This document shows, in pieces, positions 1-11,608 of a stretch of DNA of 64,000 nucleotides; within the stretch, counting starts at the first letter, position 1, and the number at the start of each line of letters is the position of its first letter. The notes under the pieces are model-generated. The model was not told where the DNA came from. It worked only from the letters and a program-made list of their open reading frames with translations, and searched no databases. Source of the stretch: Tetrahymena thermophila SB210 (Eukaryota > Ciliophora > Oligohymenophorea > Hymenostomatida > Tetrahymenidae); NCBI RefSeq assembly GCF_000189635.1, contig NW_002476520.1, positions 1 to 64,000 on the forward strand, written 5' to 3'. The position numbers were made by a program, and so were the translations under genes.

Positions 1-766
1 CCAACCCCAACCCCAACCCCAACCCCAACCCCAACCCCAACCCCAACCCCAACCCCAACCCCAACCCCAACCCCAACCCCAACCCCAACCCCAACCCCAA
101 CCCCAACCCCAACCCCAACCCCAACCCCAACCCCAACCCCAACCCCAACCCCAACCCCAACCCCAACCCCAACCCCAACCCCAACCCCAACCCCAACCCC
201 AACCCCAACCCCAACCCCAACCCCAACCCCAACCCCAACCCCAACCCCAACCCCAACCCCAACCCCAACCCCAACCCCAACCCCAACCCCAACCCCAACC
301 CCAACCCCAACCCCAACCCCAACCCCAACCCCAACCCCAACCCCAACCCCAACCCCAACCCCAACCCCAACCCCAACCCCAACCCCAACCCCAACCCCAA
401 CCCCAACCCCAACCCCAACCCCAACCCCAACCCCAACCCCAACCCCAACCCCAACCCCAACCCCAACCCCAACCCCAACCCCAACCCCAACCCCAACCCC
501 AACCCCAACCCCAACCCCAACCCCAACCCCAACCCCAACCCCAACCCCAACCCCAACCCCAACCCCAACCCCAACCCCAACCCCAACCCCAACCCCAACC
601 CCAACCCCAACCCCAACCCCAACCCCAACCCCAACCCCAACCCCAACCCCAACCCCAACCCCAACCCCAACCCCAACCCCAACCCCAACCCCAACCCCAA
701 CCCCAACCCCAACCCCAACCCCAACCCCAACCCCAACCCCAACCCCAACCCCAACCCCAACCCCAA
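1..766. repeat. Macronuclear telomere, C4A2 repeats
   Basis: Perfect tandem CCCCAA hexamers, about 127.7 copies, without a variant unit, ending abruptly at 766 where AT-rich chromosomal DNA begins. C4A2 on the strand that starts at the chromosome end is the telomere of Tetrahymena and its relatives, with G4T2 on the 3'-ending strand. This fixes the left edge of the window as a true chromosome end. No chromosome-breakage-type sequence is seen at the junction, as expected for a processed macronuclear end. Confidence 0.98.
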
Positions 767-1472
767 TATTAATTTAATTTGATTAAGTCAATTAATTAAT
801 TTTTTGGAAAATAATCTAGCTGAAATATAGGAAAATAAATACATTTATTTTAAAATTAACAATTATTTAATAAAAAAATATTAAACTAATTTTCATTTTA
901 ATTTATATTTCTAAAAAAATATATTTATTTTAACATTAGTTAAAAGTGAACAAAAATATACTTAATTAATTTGCATTTTAATTTATATTTCTTCAAAAAA
1001 TATATTTAATTTAATATTAATTTTTAGTTAATAAAATATATTAAATTAATTTGCATTTTAATTTATATTTCTTCAAAAAAATATATTTAATTTAATATTA
1101 ATTTTTAGTTAATAAAATATATTATTTTAATGAATTTGTATTTTAATTTATATTTTTTAAAAAAATACATTTATCATGATATGCTTCTAAAAAAATTTAA
1201 ATTTTTACTATTTTAACAAAGTATTTTTAAATTAATGATTAATAAAATAAAACTATTTTATAAGTAAACTATGTTTTTCCTGTGAAAATTTAATTAAGCG
1301 ATTTCTAAAAGCAGCTTTAATAAAATAGATAGATCTCATAATTTTGTAAATTGAGATAAAATCCAAAAAATTTTAATTTAAATTAAAGTAGATCTCAACT
1401 TTATTTATATTAAATATTCTAAAAAAAAACTAACTAGAACTCAAATTTTACTAATTAAGAAAATAGATAGTA
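767..1472. other. Subtelomeric AT-rich spacer
   Basis: About 700 bp of very AT-rich DNA between the telomere and the first gene. It holds the 80-bp tandem repeat listed separately (894 to about 1180) and, from about 1190, non-repetitive sequence that should include the promoter and 5' UTR of the nucleotidyltransferase gene. No coding frame is supported. Confidence 0.8.
894..1180. repeat. 80-bp subtelomeric tandem repeat
   Basis: Units begin at 894, 974, 1054 and 1139 with the shared start (C/T)ATTTTAATTTATATTT. Periods are 80, 80 and 85 bp and the last unit is partial. The two middle copies are nearly identical; the outer ones are diverged. A more degenerate half-unit may precede 894. It sits 130 bp from the telomere and looks like a local tandem duplication. 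Confidence 0.8.
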
Positions 1473-3589
1473 ATGAGTTTGTATAATAAATACAAGCAAA
1501 TACTCACCGAATTAATCACAACTTCAAAATAAGAAGACCTAAGCAATCCATCTATTAACTTTGATTAAAAATTGGCTTATACTATCAAAAAGTATATGGA
1601 TATCCCTTTTAAATATTCAAAAGGCTTTGAAGATTACATTAAATAATAGGTAGAAATTATATGTAAGAATGAGTAAAATATTGAATTTTTTATAAATTGG
1701 AGAAATCTAATTGAGTAATTAAAGGAAAAAACAAAAATATTAACTAAACAAAGCATAACCCTACTTGATTCTTTAATTGAAACAGCAAATTCGAGATTTG
1801 AAGCTTTAAAAACTGAAAATTAATTGAAGTAAGAAGAGGATTTCACTAATCAAATAAAAATGAATCAATCGAATATTTAGTAAATATTTGTAAAATTTAA
1901 CTTAAATATGTAAAAAATATTATAAATATATTAGCAGAATGTCAGATAAAAGTATGAATGGTTTACTGCACACTTAGTCCAGCAACTAAATAAAATCAAG
2001 TACAATTAATTAGTAAGATTTGGAATAGAAGTTATAAGCTTAGAGCGATAACAATTAGAATCTCAACTGTTTGCATCCTTAGTAATAGTCTTAATAACAT
2101 TAAATACTTAATAATAATAATATATAAGATTTTAATAATAAATATGAATAATTAATGACTTAGCAAGGGGATTATTTAACTAATAATAATATTAACTAAA
2201 AATAAAATAGCAACTTAAATAATCAGCAATAACATAACTAGGTGAAATGTGTCAATAATAATTGGAGCTCAAATGATATGGAGAAATATCTTATCTAGCA
2301 AGAAGGTAAATAGGTAAAATTTTAATTACTTAACAATTTAAAATTTATAATTAATTATATAATGTTCTAAAAAATAGGCTCTTTTAAAATCTGAATATAA
2401 AAGCAATTAAGTAGAAAACTAAAATTTATTTGATTCGTCCATAGGTTGGTAAACTTTTGATTAGCAAAGCAAAAAATTCATAATAGAAAATGAAATTCTA
2501 ATTTATTAAGATGAATCAATTTACTTAAATAGCATAAAGAATGTCGATAAAATTGATTAAAAATTATATGAAATATATTCAAATTAAATATTAGAACAAG
2601 ACAAGAAAAAGAAAATGATGGAATAATTAAAATATGTCCTTAATAATATATAGCAAAATGCAGAAATTCAAATTTCTAAAGATATAATCTTAAAAGCTTA
2701 TTTATTTGGTTCTTTCTTGCAAGGGACTTGTTTAAAAAAAGAATCAGATATTGATTTAATAATAATTTTTGAAAATAATTAATTAAGCTACAGAGATACC
2801 TTATTATTTATTTAAGAAACTATTAAAAATAAATTGAATGATTAATATATTATCACTCAGGAAGTCTCATTTGCTTTTAATGTGCCTATTATTAGCATTT
2901 AGCATGTAAAAACTGGGTATAAAATAGATATTACCTATGAGAATAGATTAGCTATTTTAAACTCTTAGCTCTTTAATGTTTACCTAAACATTGATTTTAA
3001 AATTAAAGTTCTCTCTGTCTTGTTTAAAATTTGGGCTGTTAAGTAAAATATCAAAAAAACAGACTTTTTAACTTCTTACGCTTTACTAAATATGGTGATA
3101 TATTTTTTAATATCTTAAGGTTATCTAGTCAGCTTATAGCATAGCCAATATTTTGGTTTTGCACATTAAAAAGAAAATATTATCAATTATTCTAAGGGGC
3201 AAAAGGAAACTTAATAAATATACACTAGCTTTGAAAAAAATATTGGCTAAATTAAGTCAAAACTTGTTAATTAACTTTAAAAGCTAAATGAAAAACCTCT
3301 ACATAAACTAATTACTGAACTATTTTCATTTTATAGAGTAATATTAAATCATAATGATTAATGTAAATAACATGAAAAAATTATCATTACAACTAGGCTA
3401 TCAACAAATATTATGGGTGTTTTAAAATATGATTAAAATAAATAATACATTTCCATCTAAGATCCTTTTAATGATTAGTACAACCCTGGATAAAGATGGA
3501 ATTTTGATGTAAACTACTTTTATTAAAAATTAAGTTAAGTTCCTCTTCAGTTTTAAGATATTGATTAATTAAGCGAATTATTTGATTGA
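1473..3589 (+). CDS. Non-canonical poly(A)/poly(U) polymerase-type nucleotidyltransferase
   Basis: Ciliate-code model of three exons, 1473-1879, 1935-2313 and 2378-3589 (introns 55 and 64 nt), 665 aa. The nucleotidyltransferase core is explicit: helical motif GSFLQGT at about residue 373, then SDIDLI giving D386 and D388, with the third catalytic aspartate in KIDIT at D446. A PAP-associated stretch near residue 619 reads IQDPFNDQYNPGQRW. This order matches the Trf4/Cid1/TUTase group, which adds A or U tails to RNA 3' ends. The first 340 residues are Q/N-rich with no recognisable domain. In Tetrahymena, proteins of this family (Rdn1, Rdn2) work with an RNA-dependent RNA polymerase complex in small-RNA synthesis; whether this gene is one of them cannot be told by eye. 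The start is the first ATG of the open frame and stop is TGA. Family call is firm; substrate is unknown. Confidence 0.9.
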
Positions 3590-4572
3590 AAAATTAATTA
3601 AATATTTTAAAAGTAAAAATTTTAATTGTTTTCATTAAATTAAAAATTTAACTTTTAAATTTATTTGATTGATATTCTAAAAATTCAAACTTTTTTAATT
3701 AAATTAATTTATTTACTTTTTTAGTTTAAGCTTTTGAAATGTAACTAGCAAGCAAAATCAATAATATCTTCTTATTATTTTTAAGCTAAAATTATTTATT
3801 CTCTATTTTGTTAATTTTTATCAGTTTCTATCTATAATCTTAAAAATATTTCTCATAATTAATAACATTTTATTTATTTTTATTTTTAATAAAATCTTAT
3901 TGAGATTAACTGTATGTTTGCTTTTCTATTATTTCAGATTCTAAATTTTAATTAAAATAATTAGTTAATTTTATCAAATAATTAATAAAAATATTTACAT
4001 AAACTTACATAACCAAAAATAATTTTGCTAAATAGCAATTAGATTAATTTGAATTTATTAAAATACCATAAATTTTCAAATTTGATATTTATTAAATCAG
4101 AATTAGACAAACTTTATATCTTAAAATTAAAAATATCTGGATAAAATTTTGGTAAAAAGAGCAAATGACTGGCTTATTTTAAAATACAAGGTAAAGTCAC
4201 CTTCTTATAAATTGTAACAATTTTTGTTTTTTTCATGTTACTTAAATAATAACAAATATAATAATAATAACAATAGTATGATATTATTAAATGTACATTT
4301 AATATAATAACTGGCTCAAATTTTAGGATTAAATAATTTTTCATATTACCAAACAATTGAAATTGTGTGGATCATAATTGATAAAGCCCTTCTTCGCTTT
4401 CGCAATTATTTAAATAAAATAAGGTTTAATGTATTGCTGATATAAGCAACAAAAAATAGGATATAATCAGAAAATTAAAAAAGATAGAAACAAGAAAAAC
4501 AAACAAACAAAAATAAATATATATCAAATATATTAATAGACTTATAGTGAAAGATTATTTCTACTTGTATAA
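3590..4572. other. Intergenic spacer
   Basis: AT-rich, with short poly-A/T runs and no frame with coding character on either strand. It holds the 3' end of the nucleotidyltransferase transcript and the promoter region of the next gene. No RNA gene fold was recognised. Confidence 0.65.
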
Positions 4573-5721
4573 ATGTCGCTAATATTACCTTCAGATGTTA
4601 AAATAGAAATAAAAGTAGAAAACAGCTAGGAAAATTAAGAAAAGTATGGCATTTAATTAAAAAAATAAATAGCCAAGTTCAAAAAGTGCAAAAGCAAAAC
4701 TTTTAAGCAATAAAACTTTGTTATCTTTCCTCTTTACGAAAACAGATACATTTTCAATCATTAGTTTATAATTCATGGATATATCTAAATTGAGACTTTG
4801 TATAAAGATTTCAATAGCGTTGATGAGCCAGAACTAATAGTTTTGCAACATGCCAACACAGGAATAAGCTCAATTGTGAATAATCATAAACAAAAGATGA
4901 TAGAGCTTAATATCGATAGCAAATTTGGCAGTGGTCTAAAAGACTTTTAGTTTTTAGTTGATTACTTCAACCAAAGCCACGATGTCAAATTCAAGTAATT
5001 AGGAGCAGGTTTGTAAGAGTATCAGAATTTCGTAAGTTAAAAGAAATAATAATTCTTATACTAAAATGGCAAACTAAAAGCTAGAATCATTAGTGAAGAA
5101 GAAATTTTATTAGCCATTTAAGATAATGATTAATATTTAGACAATTACGTCAAAAATAATTATGATGAGAATGATCTATTATTCGTCGTTCAGGCATTTG
5201 CAAACTTTGAAGAGAATGACATCTAAATAAAAAAATATAAAGCTTCTTACTCTTTATTAGAATTCATGGGTATCGACATTAACATTCCTTCTTAATTAAA
5301 AGCTTTATAATAACTAACTTAATCTGCGAGACTCTATGGAGCTGATAGGATTGAAGAAATAATTATAAAATTGAAATTCTACTCAGAAGCATAAGAAAAA
5401 ATAATTTTTGAAAAATAAATAGTAACAGTAGATTAAATATGCTTAAAAGTAGAAATACAAGTTGAGTTTGTAAGTTGGCTAGACAAACCAGAATTTCTTC
5501 AATCGGATGACGTAGTAGGCTATATATTGAAAATTCAATTACAACCTTAATAATTAGATCAACTAAAATAAATAAGAGCTAGTAAATGCAACTAAGTGGC
5601 CAGTTAAATAAATTCTTAAACCTCATTTGAAACTGAAGTCTATTAAGAAATATTCATAGATAAGTTTTATTCAAATAAACCTGAAATTATAAAAAGAAAG
5701 AGAAAAAATCTTAACAAATGA
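4573..5721 (+). CDS. Unrecognised 382-aa protein, single exon
   Basis: One uninterrupted ciliate-code frame of 383 codons from ATG 4573 to TGA 5719-5721, with many in-frame TAA/TAG glutamines. Base composition is clearly less AT-rich than the flanks and codon use is consistent throughout, so it is a real gene. No signal peptide or membrane segment is visible. The protein is charged and mostly helical-looking, and ends in a basic cluster (IIKRKRKN) that could be a nuclear localisation signal. I do not recognise a domain. Several blocks appear in the same order as in the 446-aa product of 18146-19486, for example an L-x-EY-x-NF segment and a terminal V-E-I-x-V-E-F region followed by Q-L-D-Q-L-K-Q. 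The two may be distant paralogues; this is inference from eye alignment. Confidence 0.8.
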
Positions 5722-6976
5722 GTTAATAACTATTGATTATTTCATATTGTTTATTTGTTAGATGAACTAAATTTATTATTTTAGATTAGTAATTTACTAA
5801 AAATTCTCCTAATTTTTCTTTATCATAAAATACTTTTGTTTGTTTGAAAATTTTTTCATTAATTTCAAGAATACATACTTAGATTTTTTAATCATTAATT
5901 AGTTATTTAATTCTGTAATTTGCTATTTTTAAGCATATCTATCTATATATAATCAAAGTATATAGCTGTTCCTGCATTGGAAATATTACTAATGAATATT
6001 TTTTTTCTTCTAAAAATAAGCTTAAATATTACAAAAATTTATTTTATACTATTCAGTTCGCATTCTCATTATCCTTTATATCGAGTATCTAGTTCATTCT
6101 ATATTTTTTAGTCCATCTTTTTAATAGAAATATTAAGAGTTAAAAATGAATGTTACACTAACTATTTTAATTTTTCTCTTTCTAAAAGCAAATTTATAAT
6201 ATAAATTCATATAATTAATTTTTGTTTTTATCCACTTATAATTAATTAATTAATTAAATTTTGGTATATTGAAATTCAATATTTTTGAAAAATAAAATAA
6301 ATGATATAATAGATTAATAAGTACAACAAATTAGAAGAAGTAATTATTTATTTTTTTTTATCAAAATCTTTAAATTTATTTTTATTAATATAAAAAGTTT
6401 TTAAACTCTTCACTTTAATCTCATTAGGCTCTCCATATTAACCTAAGGTATATTTAATTTATAAATATTAATATTATTATCGTTTTCTGCATATTTAGCT
6501 TTCAGTCTTAGAATTTTTTATATATTTAACTTTCAATTTATTTATAAAATAATTTTCTTTTAAAAATTATCATCAATATTTAAAGATTAAAATTTATATC
6601 AATATTTTTTTAGATATTTTAACTTAATTTTCATTTCAATTTTTAACTATTTATTATTGATTTTTTATTATTTGATATTTTTTTTTGGTTTTTTCTATAA
6701 ACTCTTATTTTGATAAAAAGAGTTTATTTGTTTTGGATTGTAATATTTTTAATTTTAAAAACTAATTAAAACAATAAAGTTCTTTTAATTTATTTGATAT
6801 ATTTTTCTTTTTATTGTATTTGCTTGCTATTTCTTATTTTTTGGATAATTTAACTTGTTAGTTTCATTTCAACTTTACTTTTAATATAAAGTAATCTTAT
6901 TATTTCACATTATTTCTTCATTTTTTCCTTCTAATTAATTATTTAATTATATTTTTTTTCTTCTATATTTAAAAAG
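5722..6976. other. AT-rich spacer leading into the LRR relic array
   Basis: No coding frame is supported. From about 6708 the sequence matches the 5' part of the introns in the downstream LRR array (the motif AAAAAGAGTTTATTTGTTTTGG is shared), but the donor reads GATAAAAAG instead of GGTAAAAAG. At least one more array unit has therefore decayed here. The rest is T-rich unique sequence. Confidence 0.6.
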
Positions 6977-7620
6977 TTACAAAATTGATACAATTGCTGT
7001 ATCTGTCTTAGGATCTGCTTTAGCAAATTGCACTAATCTCTAAAATTTGACGCTTTTCCTTATGTAAAAAAAGTTCATTAAGATCTTTTAATTTATTTGA
7101 TTTATTTTTCTTTTTCTTTTTATTATGCTTGATTTTTTTCTTTGCTAATTTAGTCATTATTTTTTTTTCAACTTTTACTTTTATTGTTAATTAATCTTAT
7201 GAATCCATATTTTTTCTTCATTTTTTCCTTCTGATTAACTAACTAACTACATATTTTCTCTTTAATACTTAAAAAGTAACAATAAAATTGGCAATGAAGG
7301 TGCTTCATACTTAGGTTCTGCTCTAGCAAATTGCATTAATCTCTCAAATTTGTCACTTAACCTGGGGTAAAAAGAGTTTTTTTGTTTTGGACTGTGGCAT
7401 TTTTGATTATAAAAACTAATTTAAAACAAAAAATCTCTTTTTTAATTTTCTTTTTATTTCTTTCTCTGCTAATTTAACTCATTATTTTATTTGCAACTTT
7501 TACTTTTATTATTATTTAATCTTATTATTTCATATTTTTTCTTTCTTTTTTTCCTTCTAATTAACTATAATTGCATATTTTCTCTTCAATATTTAAAAAG
7601 TTCCAATTTTATTGGCGATT

Positions 7621-8075
7621 GAATTGAATTGAAATACTCGCACATAAAAATGCACTCAGAATACATCTTAAATATAAAATTTAATGATAGGTTAATTTAA
7701 TTTATTTATATTATTAAAATTTTTAAATCACACAAACTACACTATCTGTCATACCTGTCATACATTCAAAACTCAGAAACTCAGAAACTCTGAAACTCAG
7801 AAACTCTGAAACTCAGAAACTCAGAAACTCAGAAACTCAAACTACACTATATCCTAAATTTTTACAAAATTAATTTTCATAAAATTTTCAATAATTGTTT
7901 TATTGTCCAACATTCAATTAAAATTTTCCTTCTGAATAAAAATTTTTTGAAACCAGCTACCCTAAAATTTTGCTCCAATTGTAAATTTTCTGACTTTAGT
8001 ATCAATTGATGAAATGATAAAAACTTCTTAAAGTGTAGGGAAATATTTTTGGATTAGAATAGTCAGATTTTTGAA
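7621..8075. mobile_element. Insertion inside an LRR exon, flanked by a 13-bp direct repeat
   Basis: The third LRR exon is interrupted between 7620 and 8089. The 13-mer TTTATTGGCGATT lies at both edges (7608-7620 and 8076-8088). Taking out one copy plus the insert leaves exactly 20 + 70 = 90 nt, the normal exon length, in frame. The 455-bp insert encodes nothing obvious and shows no clear terminal inverted repeat. It contains an 8-bp minisatellite, and its first about 255 bp are related to the element at 9095-9337. It behaves like a non-autonomous inserted element. No transposase is present, so the class is unknown. Confidence 0.7.
7769..7840. repeat. 8-bp minisatellite, AAACTCAG type
   Basis: Nine consecutive octamers, mostly AAACTCAG with two AAACTCTG and a final AAACTCAA, lie inside the inserted element. 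The related element at 9095-9337 carries the same period with a diverged unit. Confidence 0.9.
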
Positions 8076-9094
8076 TTTATTGGCGATTAAGGTGCATTAG
8101 GCTTAGGTTCTGGTTTAGCAAATTGCACTAATCTCTCAAATTTGATTCTGTACCTTTAGTAAAAATAGTTTATTTATTTTGGATTGTGATGTTTTTAATT
8201 ATTTAAACTAATTTAAAACTTTTAATTTATTTGATTTATTTTCTTTTTCTTTTTATTGAGTTTGCTTTTTTTTTGTTAATTTAACTCCTTATTCTGTTTT
8301 CAATTTTTGCTTTTATTATTTATTAATCTTATTATTTCATATTTTTTCTTCAATTTTTCCTTCAAATTAATTATATATTTTCTCTTCAATATTTATAAAG
8401 GCACAATAAAATTTATGCAATTGGTGCTTCAGGCTTAGGTTCTTCTTTAGTAAAATGTACTAATCTTTCAAATTTGACACTTTTCCTCGTGTAAAAAAGT
8501 TCATTTTTTTTGGATTGTGATATTTTTAATTATAAAAACTATTTTAAAACAATAAAAATCATTTTATTTGATTTATTTTTCTTTTTCTTTTTATTGTGTT
8601 TGCTTTTTTTTCTTTATTAGTTGAACTCATTATTTTATTTTCAATTTTTGCATTAATTATAAATTAATTTATTTCATATAATTTCTTCAACTTTTCCTAC
8701 TAACAAACTAATGAATCATATATTTTTTCTTCAAAATTCAAAAAGTTACAATTAAATTGGTGATGAAGGTGCATAAGGCTTAGGTTCTTCTTTAGCAAAA
8801 TGTTCTAATCTCTCAAATTTGACACTTAATCTTTGGTAAAAAGAGTTTTTCTATTTTGGATTATGATATTTTTAATTATAAAAACTAATTTAAACTTTTA
8901 ATTTATTTTTCTTTTTATAGTACTTGCTGCTTTTTCTCTTTTTTTTGTTGATTTAACTCATTATTTTATTTTCAATCATTACTTTTATTATTAATTAATA
9001 ATATTATTTCAAGTTTTTTCTTCATTTTTTCCTTCTAATTAATTAATGATATATTTTCTCTTCATAATTTATAAAGGGGCAATAAAGTTGGTGT

Positions 9095-9337
9095 AGAATA
9101 GAATAGAAATACTCGCACATAAATATGCACTCAGAATACATCTTAAAATATAATATTTAATTATAATTTTATATAATTTATTTTTTATTTATTTATTTTA
9201 TTAGAAATTTTGAATCAACCAACACTACTTCTACTACCTTTTAAACATTGAAAACTCAAAACCTCCGAACCTCCGAACCTCCAAACCTCTGAACCTCAAA
9301 CCACAGTATATCCTAAATTTTTACAAAATTAATTTTT
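9095..9337. mobile_element. Second copy of the LRR-associated dispersed element
   Basis: It shares with the 7621 insert the opening GAATxGAATxGAAATACTCG, the following CACATAAA and ATGCACTCAGAATACATCT blocks, an internal 8-bp minisatellite, and the terminal block TATATCCTAAATTTTTACAA. Like the first copy it begins about 18-20 nt into an LRR exon (stub 9077-9094). No second half of that exon was found downstream, so this copy is truncated, has deleted its flank, or marks the array end. Confidence 0.65.
9251..9298. repeat. 8-bp minisatellite, AACCTCCG type
   Basis: About six octamers of the form AACCTCCG, AACCTCCA, AACCTCTG and AACTCAAA occupy the same position in the second element as the AAACTCAG array in the first. 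The unit length is kept while the unit sequence differs. Confidence 0.8.
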
Positions 9338-11608
9338 TTAGATTTTGACTATTTTAAGACTTTTATCTCTTACCTTGCAAACCATTTGTTTTCCTTATCG
9401 AGGTTTTAATGTAATTAAATTTTGATGTATATAAATATAATAATTTAATTAAATTAATAGAAGCAAAAAAAAGATTGGAATTAAATCGTATAAACTTTTT
9501 AAAAGTAAAATAAAAGCTTAATACAAATATCTATTTTTCTTATAAAGTAAATATTACTTTCTTTCATTAATTTAAAAAATAACATTTATAAGGTTTTTCT
9601 GGCTGGAGATTTAATTTTTCCATAATTAGTTTCCAAAATAAATAATATTATTTTGTTTTAATTTTATCATTTTTAATTTTTGTTATCTTTTACATTTTTC
9701 TTATTTAAAATAATTTATGAGCAATTTCAATAACAATTTCAAAACAAATTTAAATAATAAGTTGTAATTAAATGAATTTAACTAAATATATTTAATTAAA
9801 AATAAAGTTAATAAAAATAATTTACTTTTAATATCTTACTAAAAAAATTTATATAATTTAAATTACAATTATTTAGTTAATTTTATATTAATACCAATAA
9901 AGTTTATTTATTTAATAAAAAATAATTAAAAATATTTCAAATTTTAAGTTTCATTAATCTATTTTTTTTGATTCTTGAGAAATTCTTTAATAAGAAATCT
10001 GTTATTTTTATATTTTATTATGATAAAATTTCTTTTTTATGTGCTTACTAATTTTATTTTTAAATAAAAAAAGGTTCTACCTTATTTCATAATAATAAAT
10101 TAAATATTTGACAAAAGATGACTCTGAATATTCATTTAATATTTATTTTTTTTAAGTTAAATTAATTATTCCTTATTGTTTATATAAAAACAAAAATATT
10201 TTAAGATAATAAAAATCAGTAATCTATTTATACTGATAAAAGCCTATTAATTAATCATTTATTTATTTTAATTCTTAAGAGTTTTTATTTGAAAGAAAAA
10301 ATTTATTAAAAGTTTATTTTTTCTCATGACAAGATATTATTAATCTTGATGAGTATCAATTTTTTTGCTTAAGTCTAGAAAAAGTATTACATAAATTAAT
10401 TTTTTTAATTAGATTTAAAAAATGTTTAAGAGTAAAGTCGAGACTTAAAAAAGATAAAGATATTTACTTTAATTCTAAAATTTTAATATTTTATTAAAAT
10501 CTTAAAATAATATTTAATCAATTTATTTAATTTTCTAATTTTTCTTTATTTAAACATCATAAAATATTTTTGTAATTTAATGAAAAGTTTTGATATAAAA
10601 TATATTAAAAATAAAAGTATTGATAATTTTTACAAAATAGTATTTTAAGTAAATAAATAATAGAAAGATATTTAATAAATTATATTTTTTTTAGATATTA
10701 AATAAGAAAATAGCGGATAATGCAATCAATTACTAGAAAAATATTAGTGTGTTTATTATTTATTTATATTTAAATGAATGGATTCAGATATAGATTTTAA
10801 TGAATATTATTAATTGGCAAAATATTAAAAAACATTAATCTAATCATATAATTAGTTTAAGGAAATAGTTAGTTTGTTTCTTTGGAATTTAAAAGCAATA
10901 ACTTGGTGAATAAAAGTATTACTCAAAATTATTAATATTTAATATTTTACCATGAAAGAATATACAATTTATTTAGTCCACAAAATTGTTATTGAATCTT
11001 AAATTCTTACATTTGATTAATAAGTATGTAAGCAATAAATCAATAAAATATTCTTCGTCTTATTAAATATTATTTAATTAAAGTTGTTCTAAGTAGAAAT
11101 CAAATTCATGAGTTTATCACTCATTCTTTCATTGATTCATTCATTTTAGATTAAATTCATATGGAACTATTCTTTTAGATGAATCATACTATTATTTTTT
11201 TAAAGTGAGAATACTTAAAAGAAGAATAAAAAACAAAAAAACCAACATAGCCAGCAAAATTGCTAAATAAAAAAAAAGTAAATATATCTTATTGATTGAT
11301 TGGCCTAAATTTTCATACATTTAATTAATTAAGATTTGTATTTTACTCAATCTATTTAATTCAAAAAGTCTTAGAATTAGAAAAACAATCAATTAGAAAT
11401 AACAAAACCTCTAACAAGATTAACTGCTTTTTGATTTGTTAGTTAGCAATAAGACTGTACATTAATTTAACAAAAAGAACCATTTTAAAAATTAGCATCG
11501 ATGATTGATGGCTACTATCAGTCCTTTTAAACGCCTAAGTAGCCCCCTCTTAACAGCTAAACAAATCATTAAAATTTTGGTTAAAATTAAAATCATCAAA
11601 GTGAGAAC
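9338..11608. other. Long AT-rich intergenic region
   Basis: About 2.3 kb without any frame of coding quality on either strand. It contains homopolymer and TTTA/AATA-rich low-complexity tracts. The last 350 bp, slightly less AT-rich, should hold the promoter and 5' UTR of the K+ channel gene. No tRNA or other structured RNA was recognised. Confidence 0.6.

Larger units (their letters stand above)
6977..9094 (+). pseudogene. Decayed tandem array of leucine-rich-repeat exons
   Basis: Six similar exons in the same orientation: 6977-7063 (87 nt), 7277-7366, 7601-7620 continued at 8089-8158, 8401-8490, 8746-8835 (90 nt each) and a stub 9077-9094. Each starts after AG, ends before GT, has the same phase (1 nt, about 29 codons, 2 nt), and encodes one ribonuclease-inhibitor-like LRR of the type YNxIGDEGAxGLGSxLANC followed by TNLSNLTL. 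Introns of 213-255 nt also resemble one another, so the duplicated unit is exon plus intron, about 300-345 bp. Large LRR families with such symmetric repeat exons are typical of Tetrahymena. No start, no terminal exon and no TGA-ended tail could be found. Exon 3 is split by a 468-bp insertion and the last is cut off by a related element, so the array is called a pseudogene. A functional multi-exon gene with unseen ends is the alternative. Confidence 0.75.

Noticed and set aside
4174..4400. Short minus-strand frame and a GC-richer patch near 4385 considered as a tRNA
   Set aside because: The frame has no coding character, and the patch cannot be folded into a cloverleaf with TPsiC and D-arm consensus bases.
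7769..7840. Possible CRISPR-like array
   Set aside because: The units are 8 bp and directly adjacent without spacers, in a ciliate nucleus; it is a minisatellite.
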